DNA from: a virus
Strand: one strand, 5' to 3'
Virus record (IMG/VR): IMGVR_UViG_3300044997_000886
Coordinates: 1 to 51,093 of that record
Length of the DNA: 51,093 nt
A program made the position numbers and the translations under genes. Shown one piece after another: positions 1-7,313 of the stretch (its first letter is position 1; the number at the start of each line of letters is the position of its first letter). The notes under the pieces were generated by a model. That model was not told the DNA's origin. It worked only from the letters and a program-made list of their open reading frames with translations, and searched no databases.

Positions 1-203
1 TATATATAGGTGTTGAAAGTGGTATGCATCATCTAGCAATATCAAGCGGCGCGACATGCATATGCTTTATTGCTGGATTAAATTGGGAAGGTGGAGTTTG
101 GATGCCTAATTTTTTATATACAGATGACATGTGGATTCATGAACCCAAAAGATCTTACTATCTAGATTTTAATTCTTTTGATAAACTTAAAGATATTCTA
201 TAG
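1..203 (+). CDS. Glycosyltransferase family 9-like protein, C-terminal fragment (5' end outside window)
   Basis: The reading frame beginning at base 3 is open from the window edge to a TAG at 201-203 and gives 66 residues. It contains GVESGMHHLAISSGAT, which fits the nucleotide-sugar-binding loop of GT9 (ADP-heptose:LPS heptosyltransferase) enzymes, where D/E-S-G-x-M-H-L-A is followed by a small-residue turn. The fragment ends about 40 residues after this loop, as the family normally does. It probably transfers a sugar to a glycan acceptor in the cytoplasm. It sits at the head of a glycan cassette and is followed after 17 nt by another glycosyltransferase. The N-terminal half is not visible, so substrate and full architecture are unknown. 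Another GT9-type C-terminal half occurs in this window at 19951-21093. Confidence 0.7.
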   Translation, partial: YIGVESGMHHLAISSGATCICFIAGLNWEGGVWMPNFLYTDDMWIHEPKRSYYLDFNSFDKLKDIL

Positions 204-206
204 TAT
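178..206 (+). promoter_or_regulatory. Possible sigma70-type promoter (weak)
   Basis: TTGATA (178-183), a 17-nt spacer and TAGTAT (201-206) precede the ATG at 221 by 14 nt. It overlaps the end of the upstream gene. It matches the geometry of the stronger promoters in the window, but the -10 box is poor, so it is a tentative call. Confidence 0.3.
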
Positions 207-220
207 TTACAAATAACCTT

Positions 221-979
221 ATGTCAATAGGAATTATATATTGTGCTTACAATAGTAAATCTTATGTTAATGATACTATTAATCCTTTTATAAATTTAAA
301 AAACATATTTCATTTGAATATATCCGCAGTTTCTTTACCATTTTTAGAATATTTTGAAATAAATAAAAAGAACGATGGAACAACCGAACTATTAGTAGAA
401 TTATATAATAATAATAAAATAGATAACGTATTTACTGGACCCAACTATATACAAGAACATAAAGCGAGAGATTTATGTCTACAATATTTAAAGGTTATTA
501 ATTCTGATTTAATATGGTTGGTAGATGCAGATGAATTTTATACACAAAAAGATATAGAGAATATTCTTGCATATGTTAATTCTAATCCAGAATATTGTTG
601 GTATAGTGTAAATTTTAAAAACTATATCTTTGATGGTAAACAATGGATTGACGGTTTTTGTCCACCAAGAATATTTAGAACAAAGTTTTATAATGAAGAG
701 ATAAATGAATTTTATTGGGATAATGATATTATATATAAAAATAAAAGCGGCAGCACGATATCTTATAAAAATCTTTCAAATGTAATTATACCAAAGAGTG
801 TCGCTCATATTAAACATCTAACATGGTTACATACTAATGGTAAAGATAAATATGAATATCAAATGAAACATTTTGGTCATTGTGGATATAAATGGAATTA
901 CGAAACTTACAAACTTGAAATAAATAATGATTTTTACATAAAAAATAAAATAGATCTGCCAAAAATTATAAATGAATAA
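221..979 (+). CDS. GT-A fold glycosyltransferase (GT2-like)
   Basis: A 252-residue protein that starts with a short beta strand and a CAYN turn (residues 8-11), as GT2 nucleotide-diphospho-sugar transferases do. It carries the likely metal/nucleotide-binding acidic motif VDADEFY at residues 101-107 (D102, D104, E105). Downstream it has aromatic and histidine-rich segments (HIKHLTWLHTNG) typical of small bacterial and phage GT-A enzymes. It probably transfers a sugar to an unidentified acceptor in the cytoplasm. No membrane segment is evident. The start ATG has no clear Shine-Dalgarno; a weak promoter-like element lies just upstream. The gene overlaps the next one by 8 nt, so the two are probably co-expressed. 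Family assignment is reasonably firm, substrate unknown. Confidence 0.75.
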   Translation: MSIGIIYCAYNSKSYVNDTINPFINLKNIFHLNISAVSLPFLEYFEINKKNDGTTELLVELYNNNKIDNVFTGPNYIQEHKARDLCLQYLKVINSDLIWLVDADEFYTQKDIENILAYVNSNPEYCWYSVNFKNYIFDGKQWIDGFCPPRIFRTKFYNEEINEFYWDNDIIYKNKSGSTISYKNLSNVIIPKSVAHIKHLTWLHTNGKDKYEYQMKHFGHCGYKWNYETYKLEINNDFYIKNKIDLPKIINE

Positions 980-1598
980 ACTAAATTTAAATAAAGTATC
1001 TTGCGTTTTAATTGATGGCATTAACCCAGATCAATCTGCCAAAGTACTAAACCATTGTGTAGACCTGTGCAATTTTCATTCTGTTAAATTATTTTCCTTT
1101 GAGAGACCAAAGATTTCTTATAATTACGAATTTATACAAGTTAAGAAATTTAATTATCCAGAATATAATAGATTTTTAATAATGAATTTATCTTCATATA
1201 TAGATTCTGAATATGTGCTAATTGTTCAAACAGATGGATATATAACCAATATAAATGCTTGGAGTAATGATTTTTTAAAATATGATTATATAGGAGCTCC
1301 TTGGATGAACGGAACTTTACCTAATACAAGAGTAGGAAATGGTGGGTTTTCATTAAGATCTAAAAAATTTATAGAAAGATGTTCTTGGCCAGATATTAAT
1401 ATTAATAGTAATCAAGAAGATATAGTAGTTTGTTCAACTAATAAGAATATTATAGAACAAAGCGGTTTAAAATATGCTCCATTAGAAATTGCCGCTAGAT
1501 TTAGTTGGGGAGGAGATATACCAGAGATGCAAAGAACTTGGAAGGATTGCTTTGGCGCACATTGTAAAATACAAGAATTCTTAGATCTAATAAAATGA
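972..1598 (+). CDS. DUF5672 family protein, probable glycosyltransferase
   Basis: A 208-residue protein. The diagnostic features are VLIVQTDGY (residues 82-90), DYIGAPW (105-111) and VGNGGFSLRS (121-130), which in this order mark the DUF5672 family. Members of that family sit in glycosyltransferase clusters and have a GT-A-like fold, with the QTDG acidic residue (D88) as candidate metal ligand. Function in the family is inferred rather than proven, so the sugar donor and acceptor are unknown. It overlaps the upstream glycosyltransferase by 8 nt and the methyltransferase downstream by 4 nt (ATGA), consistent with translational coupling in a glycan operon. No signal peptide or membrane segment is apparent. 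Confidence 0.82.
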   Translation: MNKLNLNKVSCVLIDGINPDQSAKVLNHCVDLCNFHSVKLFSFERPKISYNYEFIQVKKFNYPEYNRFLIMNLSSYIDSEYVLIVQTDGYITNINAWSNDFLKYDYIGAPWMNGTLPNTRVGNGGFSLRSKKFIERCSWPDININSNQEDIVVCSTNKNIIEQSGLKYAPLEIAARFSWGGDIPEMQRTWKDCFGAHCKIQEFLDLIK

Positions 1599-2134
1599 AA
1601 ACTCTCAGAGAAATATATGAAAACTACAAAATGCCAGAAGGAGATGCAGACAAAGGAACAGCTCATTCATATCTAGAGATATATGAAACTCTTTTAAGCT
1701 CAAGAAAAGAGAACATAAACTTCTTGGAGATAGGGGTATCGAAAGGATATTCCTTGATGCTGTGGAAGGATTTTTTCGTTAATTCAAAGATTATTGGTTT
1801 AGATATAAATCTTTCGAGTCTTATATTCAAACCTGATGGATTTGAAGTTTACGAAACGGACGCGACAGATGAATCAAAATTAAATAACATTCTTAAAGAT
1901 CAAACATTTGATTTTATAATAGACGATGGCTCTCATTTACTACAACATCAAGTGGCTTCATTTAATATTCTTTTTCCAAGATTAAAAAAGCAAGGAATTT
2001 ATTTTATCGAAGATATAGTAAATATAGATGAAAGTAAATTTGTAATCTCAAATTTAAATCCAAATTTCCAAATTTATGATCTAAGAAATGTAAAAAGAAG
2101 ATCTGATGATGTATTGGCCATTCTAATTAAATGA
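1595..2134 (+). CDS. Class I SAM-dependent methyltransferase (Methyltransf_24-like)
   Basis: A 179-residue Rossmann-fold methyltransferase. Motif I is FLEIGVSKG (residues 43-51), followed by the acidic end of strand 2 in IIGLDIN (D70). The post-II segment FDFIIDDGSH with a nearby histidine and aspartate resembles sugar O-methyltransferases of the MycE type and cephalosporin-hydroxylase-like enzymes found in polysaccharide clusters. It most likely O-methylates a sugar made or transferred by the neighbouring enzymes. The start overlaps the previous stop as ATGA, and its own stop overlaps the next start as ATGA, so this is the middle of a coupled operon. The protein is short for the family, with little beyond the core fold. 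Confidence 0.78.
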   Translation: MKTLREIYENYKMPEGDADKGTAHSYLEIYETLLSSRKENINFLEIGVSKGYSLMLWKDFFVNSKIIGLDINLSSLIFKPDGFEVYETDATDESKLNNILKDQTFDFIIDDGSHLLQHQVASFNILFPRLKKQGIYFIEDIVNIDESKFVISNLNPNFQIYDLRNVKRRSDDVLAILIK

Positions 2135-3123
2135 ACAAAATTATAATTACAGGTGGAGCAGGTATGATAGGCAGCGTTCTATCAAGATACTTTTTAGAGA
2201 AGGGGTATAATGTAATTGGAATTGATAATCTATCTGGAGGTTTTATAGAGAATTCGCCGAGAGAAATGAAACTTTACATAAACGATATTTGTAATCCTCA
2301 AGAAATTAATAAAATTTTTGAAATAGAAAAACCAAATTTTGTTATACATTGTGCAGCTTATGCGGCAGAGATATTAAGTCCTTTCATAAGAAATTATAAT
2401 TATCAAAATAATTTAATTGGCTCAATAAATATTATAAATGCATGTATTAATTATAACATTGAAAAATTAATTAATTTCTCCAGCTTTGCGACTTATGGAG
2501 AAGGCAGTCCTCCATTTAAAGAGTCAGATGTCAGAAACCCAAAAGACCCATATGGTATAGCTAAGTTAGCGGTCGAAATGGATCTAAAGGAAGCTTATGA
2601 ACATTTTGGTTTAAAATATTCAACAATACTTCCACATAATGTAGTTTCTAAATATCAAAATTATTGGGATAAGTATAGGAATGCAATAGCGATTTGGATT
2701 AGACAATGTTCTGAAGGTGAAGATATAACAATTTATGGAGATGGCTTACAAACTAGAGCTTTTTCAGATTGTAGATTTTTATGCAATCCAATTGAAAAAT
2801 TATTATATAATTTTGAGAATGAATTCTATAATATAGGGTCCGATCATCCAATTACAATCAAAAATGCTGCAAATTTAGTATTAAAAATTGGTAAACAATT
2901 TGATTTTAATAAATCTAAAATAATTTTTTTAGAGAAAAGAAAAGAAGTTGTGCATGCCTTCTGTGATCATGAGAAAGCACAAAAGGATTTAAACTTTAAG
3001 GACGAAACAGACCTAGAGAATCTCATAAGAGATATGTTTGATTATTATCTAAAAATAGATAAAAAAGAAATTAAATATATGAATTATGAAATCAATAAAA
3101 ATATGTATTCATTTTGGAAATAG
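2131..3123 (+). CDS. Extended SDR NAD(P)-dependent epimerase/dehydratase (GalE-like)
   Basis: A 330-residue nucleotide-sugar SDR. The dinucleotide-binding motif GGAGMIG is at residues 8-14, the cofactor-specificity region IDNLSGG at 31-37, FSSFATYG at about 116-123, and the catalytic Y141-x3-K145 in PYGIAK. The later segments (GDGLQTRAFSDCRF, then EFYNIGSDHPITI) are those of UDP-glucose 4-epimerase-like enzymes. It should act on a nucleotide-activated hexose by C4 or C5 epimerization, reduction or dehydration. Just downstream lie a ColD/RfbH-like enzyme and GDP-mannose 4,6-dehydratase, so it might process their product, but it resembles GalE more than the known GDP-colitose synthase ColC. Exact chemistry cannot be read from the sequence. 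Confidence 0.85.
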   Translation: MNKIIITGGAGMIGSVLSRYFLEKGYNVIGIDNLSGGFIENSPREMKLYINDICNPQEINKIFEIEKPNFVIHCAAYAAEILSPFIRNYNYQNNLIGSINIINACINYNIEKLINFSSFATYGEGSPPFKESDVRNPKDPYGIAKLAVEMDLKEAYEHFGLKYSTILPHNVVSKYQNYWDKYRNAIAIWIRQCSEGEDITIYGDGLQTRAFSDCRFLCNPIEKLLYNFENEFYNIGSDHPITIKNAANLVLKIGKQFDFNKSKIIFLEKRKEVVHAFCDHEKAQKDLNFKDETDLENLIRDMFDYYLKIDKKEIKYMNYEINKNMYSFWK

Positions 3124-3125
3124 TA

Positions 3126-3154
3126 TTGACAAATAATAATATATATAATAATAT
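3126..3154 (+). promoter_or_regulatory. Promoter, short-leader class
   Basis: Perfect -35 TTGACA at 3126-3131, a 17-nt spacer and TAATAT at 3149-3154, with the ATG of the DegT-family gene at 3165, 10 nt after the -10 box. It occupies the only intergenic gap in the sugar cassette. The gap is a run of TA repeats, so other -10 registers (for example TATAAT at 3144-3149, spacer 12) exist but fit worse. Confidence 0.6.
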
Positions 3155-3164
3155 ATAAATATAT

Positions 3165-4331
3165 ATGAGTAATTTTAAATGGCCACTAAATAACTCTAGT
3201 TTTACTTATATAGATAGAATTAAACTGGCAGCATTTATCTTAAACAAAAGCAATTTCTGGACACAAAGCAAGTATGTAAAAGAGATTGAAAGAATATTCG
3301 CTGATTATGTAGGAGTCAAATATTCAGTCTTTGTTTCAAGCGGATCTACTGCTAATACTCTTTTAGCTATGCATTTAAAAGATAAAGTATATACTTCAGC
3401 AAAAAAACAAATTATTTTTCCTTCTACTACATGGAGCACCTCAATATCTCCATTTATAAGAGAAGGCTTTGAGCCCATATTTTTAGATATCTCTTTGGAA
3501 GATTTTTGCTTAGACTTAAATTTAACTGAAGATTATTTGAAAAATAATAGCGATAAAGTTGCTGCGATAGTTTGCGTATCTTTAATAGGACAAGTACCCG
3601 ATATAAAAAGATTAATAGAATTACAAGAAAAATATAAAGTTAAAATTTTATTAGATAATTGCGAAAATACTCTTGGTTTGTATAATAATAAAAATATATC
3701 TTCATATTTTACTAGTACAACTAGCACATATTTTGGGCATGAATTGCAAAGTGTAGAGGGTGGATTTATCTTTACAAATAATATGAATGAGTATGAATAT
3801 TTCCTAATGAATAGAAATCATGGAATGACTAGAAGTTTAGATGTTTATGGAATTAATTCGAAAAATTATAAGAACCCAAATGTTGACGGATTATTTGATT
3901 TTTATTCTCTAGGTAATAATTTTAGGAATACAGACATTAATGCATTTATAGGTCTTTTAGATTTTTCAAGAATAAATTCTTATGTTTCAAAAAGAATACA
4001 AATCTTTAATAAGATAAAGAGTTTCGTTGAAGACTATGATTTTATTTTTCCTGTTTCTTTTAGTCATCGGACAGCTGTTCCTTTCTGCTTCCCTTTCATA
4101 TCTCAAAATAAACAACTAGTAGATAGAATCTTAAATTTCTGTAGATCCAACAAGATAGAAACAAGACCAATTATATCTGGTAATCTACTTTTACAAACAT
4201 GTTATAAACATTATGGAAATTATCAAGATTTTAAAAATAGTCAATTCTTGCATACTAATGGTTTCTATATTGGAATTTACCCAACTCTATCCGATAAACA
4301 AATAAACATACTTAAAAAATTCAATGATTAA
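3165..4331 (+). CDS. DegT/DnrJ/EryC1/StrS-family enzyme, ColD/RfbH-like 3-dehydratase with His at the PLP-lysine position
   Basis: A 388-residue fold-type I PLP/PMP protein. FVSSGSTANTL (residues 56-66) is the phosphate-binding loop. LLDNCENTLG (162-171) is the cofactor-ring contact, closer to the EDNCDALG of ColD/RfbH than to the aminotransferase consensus. In STYFGHELQSVEGGF, H192 occupies the position of the Schiff-base lysine, six residues before E198-G-G. In ColD and RfbH this Lys-to-His change is the hallmark of PMP-dependent sugar 3-dehydratases. The C-terminus (NGFYIGIYPTL) also resembles RfbH. The cysteine cluster that binds [2Fe-2S] in RfbH/E1 is not seen, which favours the ColD type acting on GDP-4-keto-6-deoxymannose. 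A GMD gene lies 330 nt downstream. Inference: removes the 3-hydroxyl in a dideoxysugar pathway. Confidence 0.78.
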   Translation: MSNFKWPLNNSSFTYIDRIKLAAFILNKSNFWTQSKYVKEIERIFADYVGVKYSVFVSSGSTANTLLAMHLKDKVYTSAKKQIIFPSTTWSTSISPFIREGFEPIFLDISLEDFCLDLNLTEDYLKNNSDKVAAIVCVSLIGQVPDIKRLIELQEKYKVKILLDNCENTLGLYNNKNISSYFTSTTSTYFGHELQSVEGGFIFTNNMNEYEYFLMNRNHGMTRSLDVYGINSKNYKNPNVDGLFDFYSLGNNFRNTDINAFIGLLDFSRINSYVSKRIQIFNKIKSFVEDYDFIFPVSFSHRTAVPFCFPFISQNKQLVDRILNFCRSNKIETRPIISGNLLLQTCYKHYGNYQDFKNSQFLHTNGFYIGIYPTLSDKQINILKKFND

Positions 4332-4662
4332 TCTAAAAGTTGATGAAGCATATGCCTTTGATTATCTAAGCATATTAGAGATAAAAAAAGACCTTAATGA
4401 TCTATGTCAAAAAAATTGGGAGAACTGCTTTTATCACATGGAAGAACAAATTGGTAAAGATAAAATGAATGAAATTATAAATTCTTTAGAATATCAATTA
4501 ATGATAAGCACAAATAAATTAACCTTTGATGCGGTAGAGAAGGCTAGATATGGAGATATATCGGCGAAAGAAGTAGATGACGCAAACATGCTAAGACATA
4601 AAAGAAAGTTAGAATTACAATCTAAATTTTTTATTAATAACTTAATGGAATATAAAACATGA
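4324..4662 (+). CDS. Small protein of unknown function in sugar cassette
   Basis: A 112-residue, charged, mostly helical protein with no recognised catalytic motif. It starts MINLKVDEAYAFDYLSILE and continues with several predicted amphipathic helices. No signal peptide or membrane helix is visible. It overlaps the DegT-family gene by 8 nt and the GMD gene by 4 nt (ATGA), so it is translated as part of the operon. The position suggests an accessory role to one of the two flanking enzymes, but nothing in the protein itself shows this. Reality of the gene is well supported by the overlaps and by full use of the space; function is unknown. Confidence 0.7.
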   Translation: MINLKVDEAYAFDYLSILEIKKDLNDLCQKNWENCFYHMEEQIGKDKMNEIINSLEYQLMISTNKLTFDAVEKARYGDISAKEVDDANMLRHKRKLELQSKFFINNLMEYKT

Positions 4663-5720
4663 AAAAAGTAATAATAACTGGCGTAACTGGACAAGATGGT
4701 TCTTATATGGCAGATTATCTATTAAATAATACGAACTATATGATTTATGGTATTAGGAGGAGATCCTCAAATCCTAATCTAGAAAACATAAAACATAATT
4801 TAGAGAATCCAAGGTTTAAAATGGTTATTGGAGATCTCTCTGATAGTAACTCTTTGGACGAATTGGTTAGTCAAATTCAGCCAGATTATTTTATTAATTT
4901 TGCCGCGCAATCTTTCGTAGGAAGTAGTTGGCAAATACCATTACAGACATTTGATGCCACAGCTCTTGGAGTTTTAAGATGTTTAGAAGCAATCAGGAAA
5001 TATGCGCCAAATTGTAGATTTTATTCCGCTGGTTCAAGCGAAGAGATGGGAGACGTTCTTTATAGCCCACAAGATTTAAAGCATCCTATACGTCCAAGAA
5101 GTCCATATGGAGCAGCCAAAGCTGCAGCAAGACATATTACAAAAGTATATCGAGAATCTTATAATCTATTCGCAATTCATTCTATATTATATAATCATGA
5201 AAGCGAAAGAAGAGGGGAAGAATTTGTTACAAGAAAAATTACTCAAAATGTAGCAAGAATAAATAGAAGTATTGAAAGTAAATCGCCTTTTGAACCTCTC
5301 GAACTAGGAAATCTTGATTCAAAAAGAGATTGGAGTCATGCCGAAGACTTTATAAGAGGTATTTGGTTAATGCTTAATCAAGAAAAACCAAAGGAATATA
5401 TTTTATCTTCAAATGAAACTCATTCTGTAAGAGAGTTTGTAGAAAAATCTTTTCAATTCGTTGGTATTAATGAATTCTATTGGATAGGAGAAAAAGAGAA
5501 TGAATCTTTAGTATTACCAGATTATTTGGTGCTAGATGGTAATGTGCAATCTAAAGTTTTAGTAAAAATAAATCCAAAATTCTATAGACCAGCCGAAGTT
5601 GATTTATTACTAGGAGATTCTACTAAAGCCAGAAGTGAATTGGGTTGGAAACCAGAAAATTCTTTTGATGATTTAATTAAAAGAATGGTAGAAAATGATA
5701 TTAAAAAGATTAAGATTTGA
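4659..5720 (+). CDS. gmd: GDP-mannose 4,6-dehydratase
   Basis: A 353-residue extended SDR of normal length for GMD. It converts GDP-D-mannose to GDP-4-keto-6-deoxy-D-mannose, the branch point for fucose, rhamnose, perosamine and colitose. The NADP-binding motif GVTGQDGSYMADYLL (residues 8-22) and GIRRRSS (31-37) are characteristic. The catalytic set is S126 (in place of the usual Thr), E128, Y150 and K154 in RSPYGAAK. The family signature ILYNHESERRGEEFVTRKI is spread over residues 176-194 and matches GMD closely. The start overlaps the previous stop (ATGA). With the His-type DegT enzyme nearby it suggests local synthesis of a GDP-dideoxysugar. Threonine-to-serine at the catalytic site is the only deviation seen. 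Confidence 0.93.
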   Translation: MKKVIITGVTGQDGSYMADYLLNNTNYMIYGIRRRSSNPNLENIKHNLENPRFKMVIGDLSDSNSLDELVSQIQPDYFINFAAQSFVGSSWQIPLQTFDATALGVLRCLEAIRKYAPNCRFYSAGSSEEMGDVLYSPQDLKHPIRPRSPYGAAKAAARHITKVYRESYNLFAIHSILYNHESERRGEEFVTRKITQNVARINRSIESKSPFEPLELGNLDSKRDWSHAEDFIRGIWLMLNQEKPKEYILSSNETHSVREFVEKSFQFVGINEFYWIGEKENESLVLPDYLVLDGNVQSKVLVKINPKFYRPAEVDLLLGDSTKARSELGWKPENSFDDLIKRMVENDIKKIKI

Positions 5721-6117
5721 GATTAAATTCTGGTTTGAGAATTTATTTAAATATAAACACGGATATGCGAAAAATTGCACAGGTAAAAAATCTAAGAAAT
5801 GTCCAGTATGCAATACTCCTTGGCCAATAATTAAAAAAACTCCTACAAGAAAATATTTAGAATCTATAGATTATTATAATAATTATAGAACTATATATTT
5901 TCCATCAAATGAAAACGATGGACTCAGTCACGTTGGAGGAATTTATAAAGGAGGATATTTAGAGTTTCCAAAAGGTATGAATGACCAAGAACTAATTGAG
6001 ATTACAAAAAAATTAAAACCAGAGTATGATATCTTAACTAAAGGAACAGGAGAGAAAGAATTAAAGAAAAGAGGCGCATTAGAAGGTCATAATGAAGAAG
6101 ATATCAACAAATCATAA
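5695..6117 (+). CDS. Unknown protein with a CPVC zinc-knuckle-like motif
   Basis: A 140-residue basic protein. The N-terminal part has a KNCTGKKSKKCPVCNTPWP segment (about residues 26-44) with C28, C37 and C40, suggesting a small metal site, although a fourth ligand is not obvious. The rest (YFPSNENDG, then VGGIYKGGYLEFP) looks like a compact beta-rich domain. No known family is recognised. The start lies 26 nt inside the GMD gene and the end overlaps the next ORF by 26 nt. No alternative in-frame ATG occurs before residue 95, so this start is likely. Function unknown; it may belong to the cassette or be an independent early gene. Confidence 0.6.
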   Translation: MILKRLRFEIKFWFENLFKYKHGYAKNCTGKKSKKCPVCNTPWPIIKKTPTRKYLESIDYYNNYRTIYFPSNENDGLSHVGGIYKGGYLEFPKGMNDQELIEITKKLKPEYDILTKGTGEKELKKRGALEGHNEEDINKS

Positions 6118-6442
6118 ATTATGTCAAATGATTGTAAAGAAATTTGTCAAAGGAAATATTAATTGGGCAAGAGAAATAAAAATAGCTCAAAAATTAATAA
6201 AAAGATTTAATAGTTTTAATTTTTGGGATAATCTAAAACAATTAGGAAGTCCTCCTCCTTCTTTAGCTTGGTTTCTTAAACCAGAAGGAAAAGCTTTTTT
6301 ATTAAGAGAATATGAAACATTTAATTTAAAATTAAATAAAAATTTAATATCATTAGAAAGAGATAAGGTGGGTGTTGATAAAAAAATATTTAAAAAATCT
6401 AAAACTCTAATTGATTTTTTAAAAAATAAAAATGAAGCATAA
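6092..6442 (+). CDS. Small basic protein of unknown function
   Basis: A 116-residue lysine-rich protein, mostly alpha-helical by composition, with one proline break (GSPPPSLAWFLKPEG) in the middle. No known domain is recognised. It overlaps the previous gene by 26 nt and the next glycosyltransferase by 11 nt. A GAAGG sequence a few bases before the ATG at 6092 supports this start; an internal in-frame ATG at 6128 is the alternative. Coding potential rests on length, gene packing and absence of a competing frame. Function unknown. Confidence 0.55.
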   Translation: MKKISTNHKLCQMIVKKFVKGNINWAREIKIAQKLIKRFNSFNFWDNLKQLGSPPPSLAWFLKPEGKAFLLREYETFNLKLNKNLISLERDKVGVDKKIFKKSKTLIDFLKNKNEA

Positions 6443-7301
6443 TATATCCCTTGGAGCAATCTTTAAAAACGAGGAGCCATACTTAAAAGAGTGGATTGAC
6501 CATTATGTTTTTAGAGGAGTCGAACACTTCTATTTAATTAATGATGGAAGCACTGATAATTTCATAAAAATATTAAATGAATATATTGATAAAAAAATTG
6601 TAACAATATTTAACGTAGAGGCCAATCTAACATTTTTAAATAGACAATACGTAATCTATAATAAATTTTTTAATTTAATTAAAGATCAGACGAAATGGAT
6701 GATCGTATGTGATGTAGACGAATATATATGGAGCCCCTTGTCTACAAATTTTAATGATTTAGTTTCTATAATGGATAAAGATAATGTGTCTATATATTAT
6801 ACTGCATCAATATTATTTGGAAGTAACGGACATTTAAAACAACCTAAAAGTATTGTTGGGTCTTTTACAAAGAGACAAAATATAGATCTAAAAGCAATCA
6901 AATTTATAAAAGAATATCTTCAAACTAAATATATTTGCTTAACTTCTGAAGTAGATCAATTTGGAATACATGTCTGTAATATGAAGAAAAGTAGTACGAA
7001 AAATGAAGTGTATCGAAATCCTTTGCTTCTAAATACTTCTATTTTTAGATTAAATCATTATAGATTACAGTCTAAAGAAAAATGGCAGAAAAATCTATCT
7101 AAAACAGACGTAAATTGCTTTTGTCCACCTAATGCTTGCTGGTTTTCTCCATCTTTAGATTATGATATTAAAAATATTAAATATTTAACTGATAATTACA
7201 GAACAATCAAATTATTTGAAGATGCGGATAAAGAACAAAATTTAATAGAAGATAAAGAATTATTTTTACAAAATAGTCTTGCTAAAAAATTAAATAGCTA
7301 A
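6432..7301 (+). CDS. Glycosyltransferase, GT92-like (Glyco_tranf_2_4)
   Basis: A 289-residue GT-A enzyme. The N-terminus contains GAIFKNEEPYLKEWIDHY (residues 8-25) followed by GVEHFYLINDGSTDN (29-43), the standard opening of GT92/DUF23-like transferases. The acidic motif CDVDEYIW (93-100, D94, D96, E97) is the likely metal/UDP-sugar site. Later His/Cys-containing loops (FGIHVC, FRLNHY) match the region where this family places its acceptor-site residues. It probably adds a sugar to a phage- or host-derived glycan in the cytoplasm. It is the last gene of the cassette, overlapping its upstream neighbour by 11 nt, and is followed by a new promoter-like element before the recombinase gene. Confidence 0.83.
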   Translation: MKHNISLGAIFKNEEPYLKEWIDHYVFRGVEHFYLINDGSTDNFIKILNEYIDKKIVTIFNVEANLTFLNRQYVIYNKFFNLIKDQTKWMIVCDVDEYIWSPLSTNFNDLVSIMDKDNVSIYYTASILFGSNGHLKQPKSIVGSFTKRQNIDLKAIKFIKEYLQTKYICLTSEVDQFGIHVCNMKKSSTKNEVYRNPLLLNTSIFRLNHYRLQSKEKWQKNLSKTDVNCFCPPNACWFSPSLDYDIKNIKYLTDNYRTIKLFEDADKEQNLIEDKELFLQNSLAKKLNS

Positions 7302-7307
7302 TAAAAT
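7279..7307 (+). promoter_or_regulatory. Possible promoter before recombinase gene (weak)
   Basis: TTGCTA (7279-7284), a 17-nt spacer and TAAAAT (7302-7307) lie 6 nt before the ATG at 7314. Spacing equals that of the strong promoters in the window, but both boxes have mismatches. Confidence 0.4.
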
Positions 7308-7313
7308 ATATTT

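Noticed and set aside
3165-4331. Ordinary PLP aminotransferase (perosamine or QuiNAc type)
   Set aside because: The lysine that would bind PLP is histidine (H192), and the neighbouring motifs match ColD/RfbH better.
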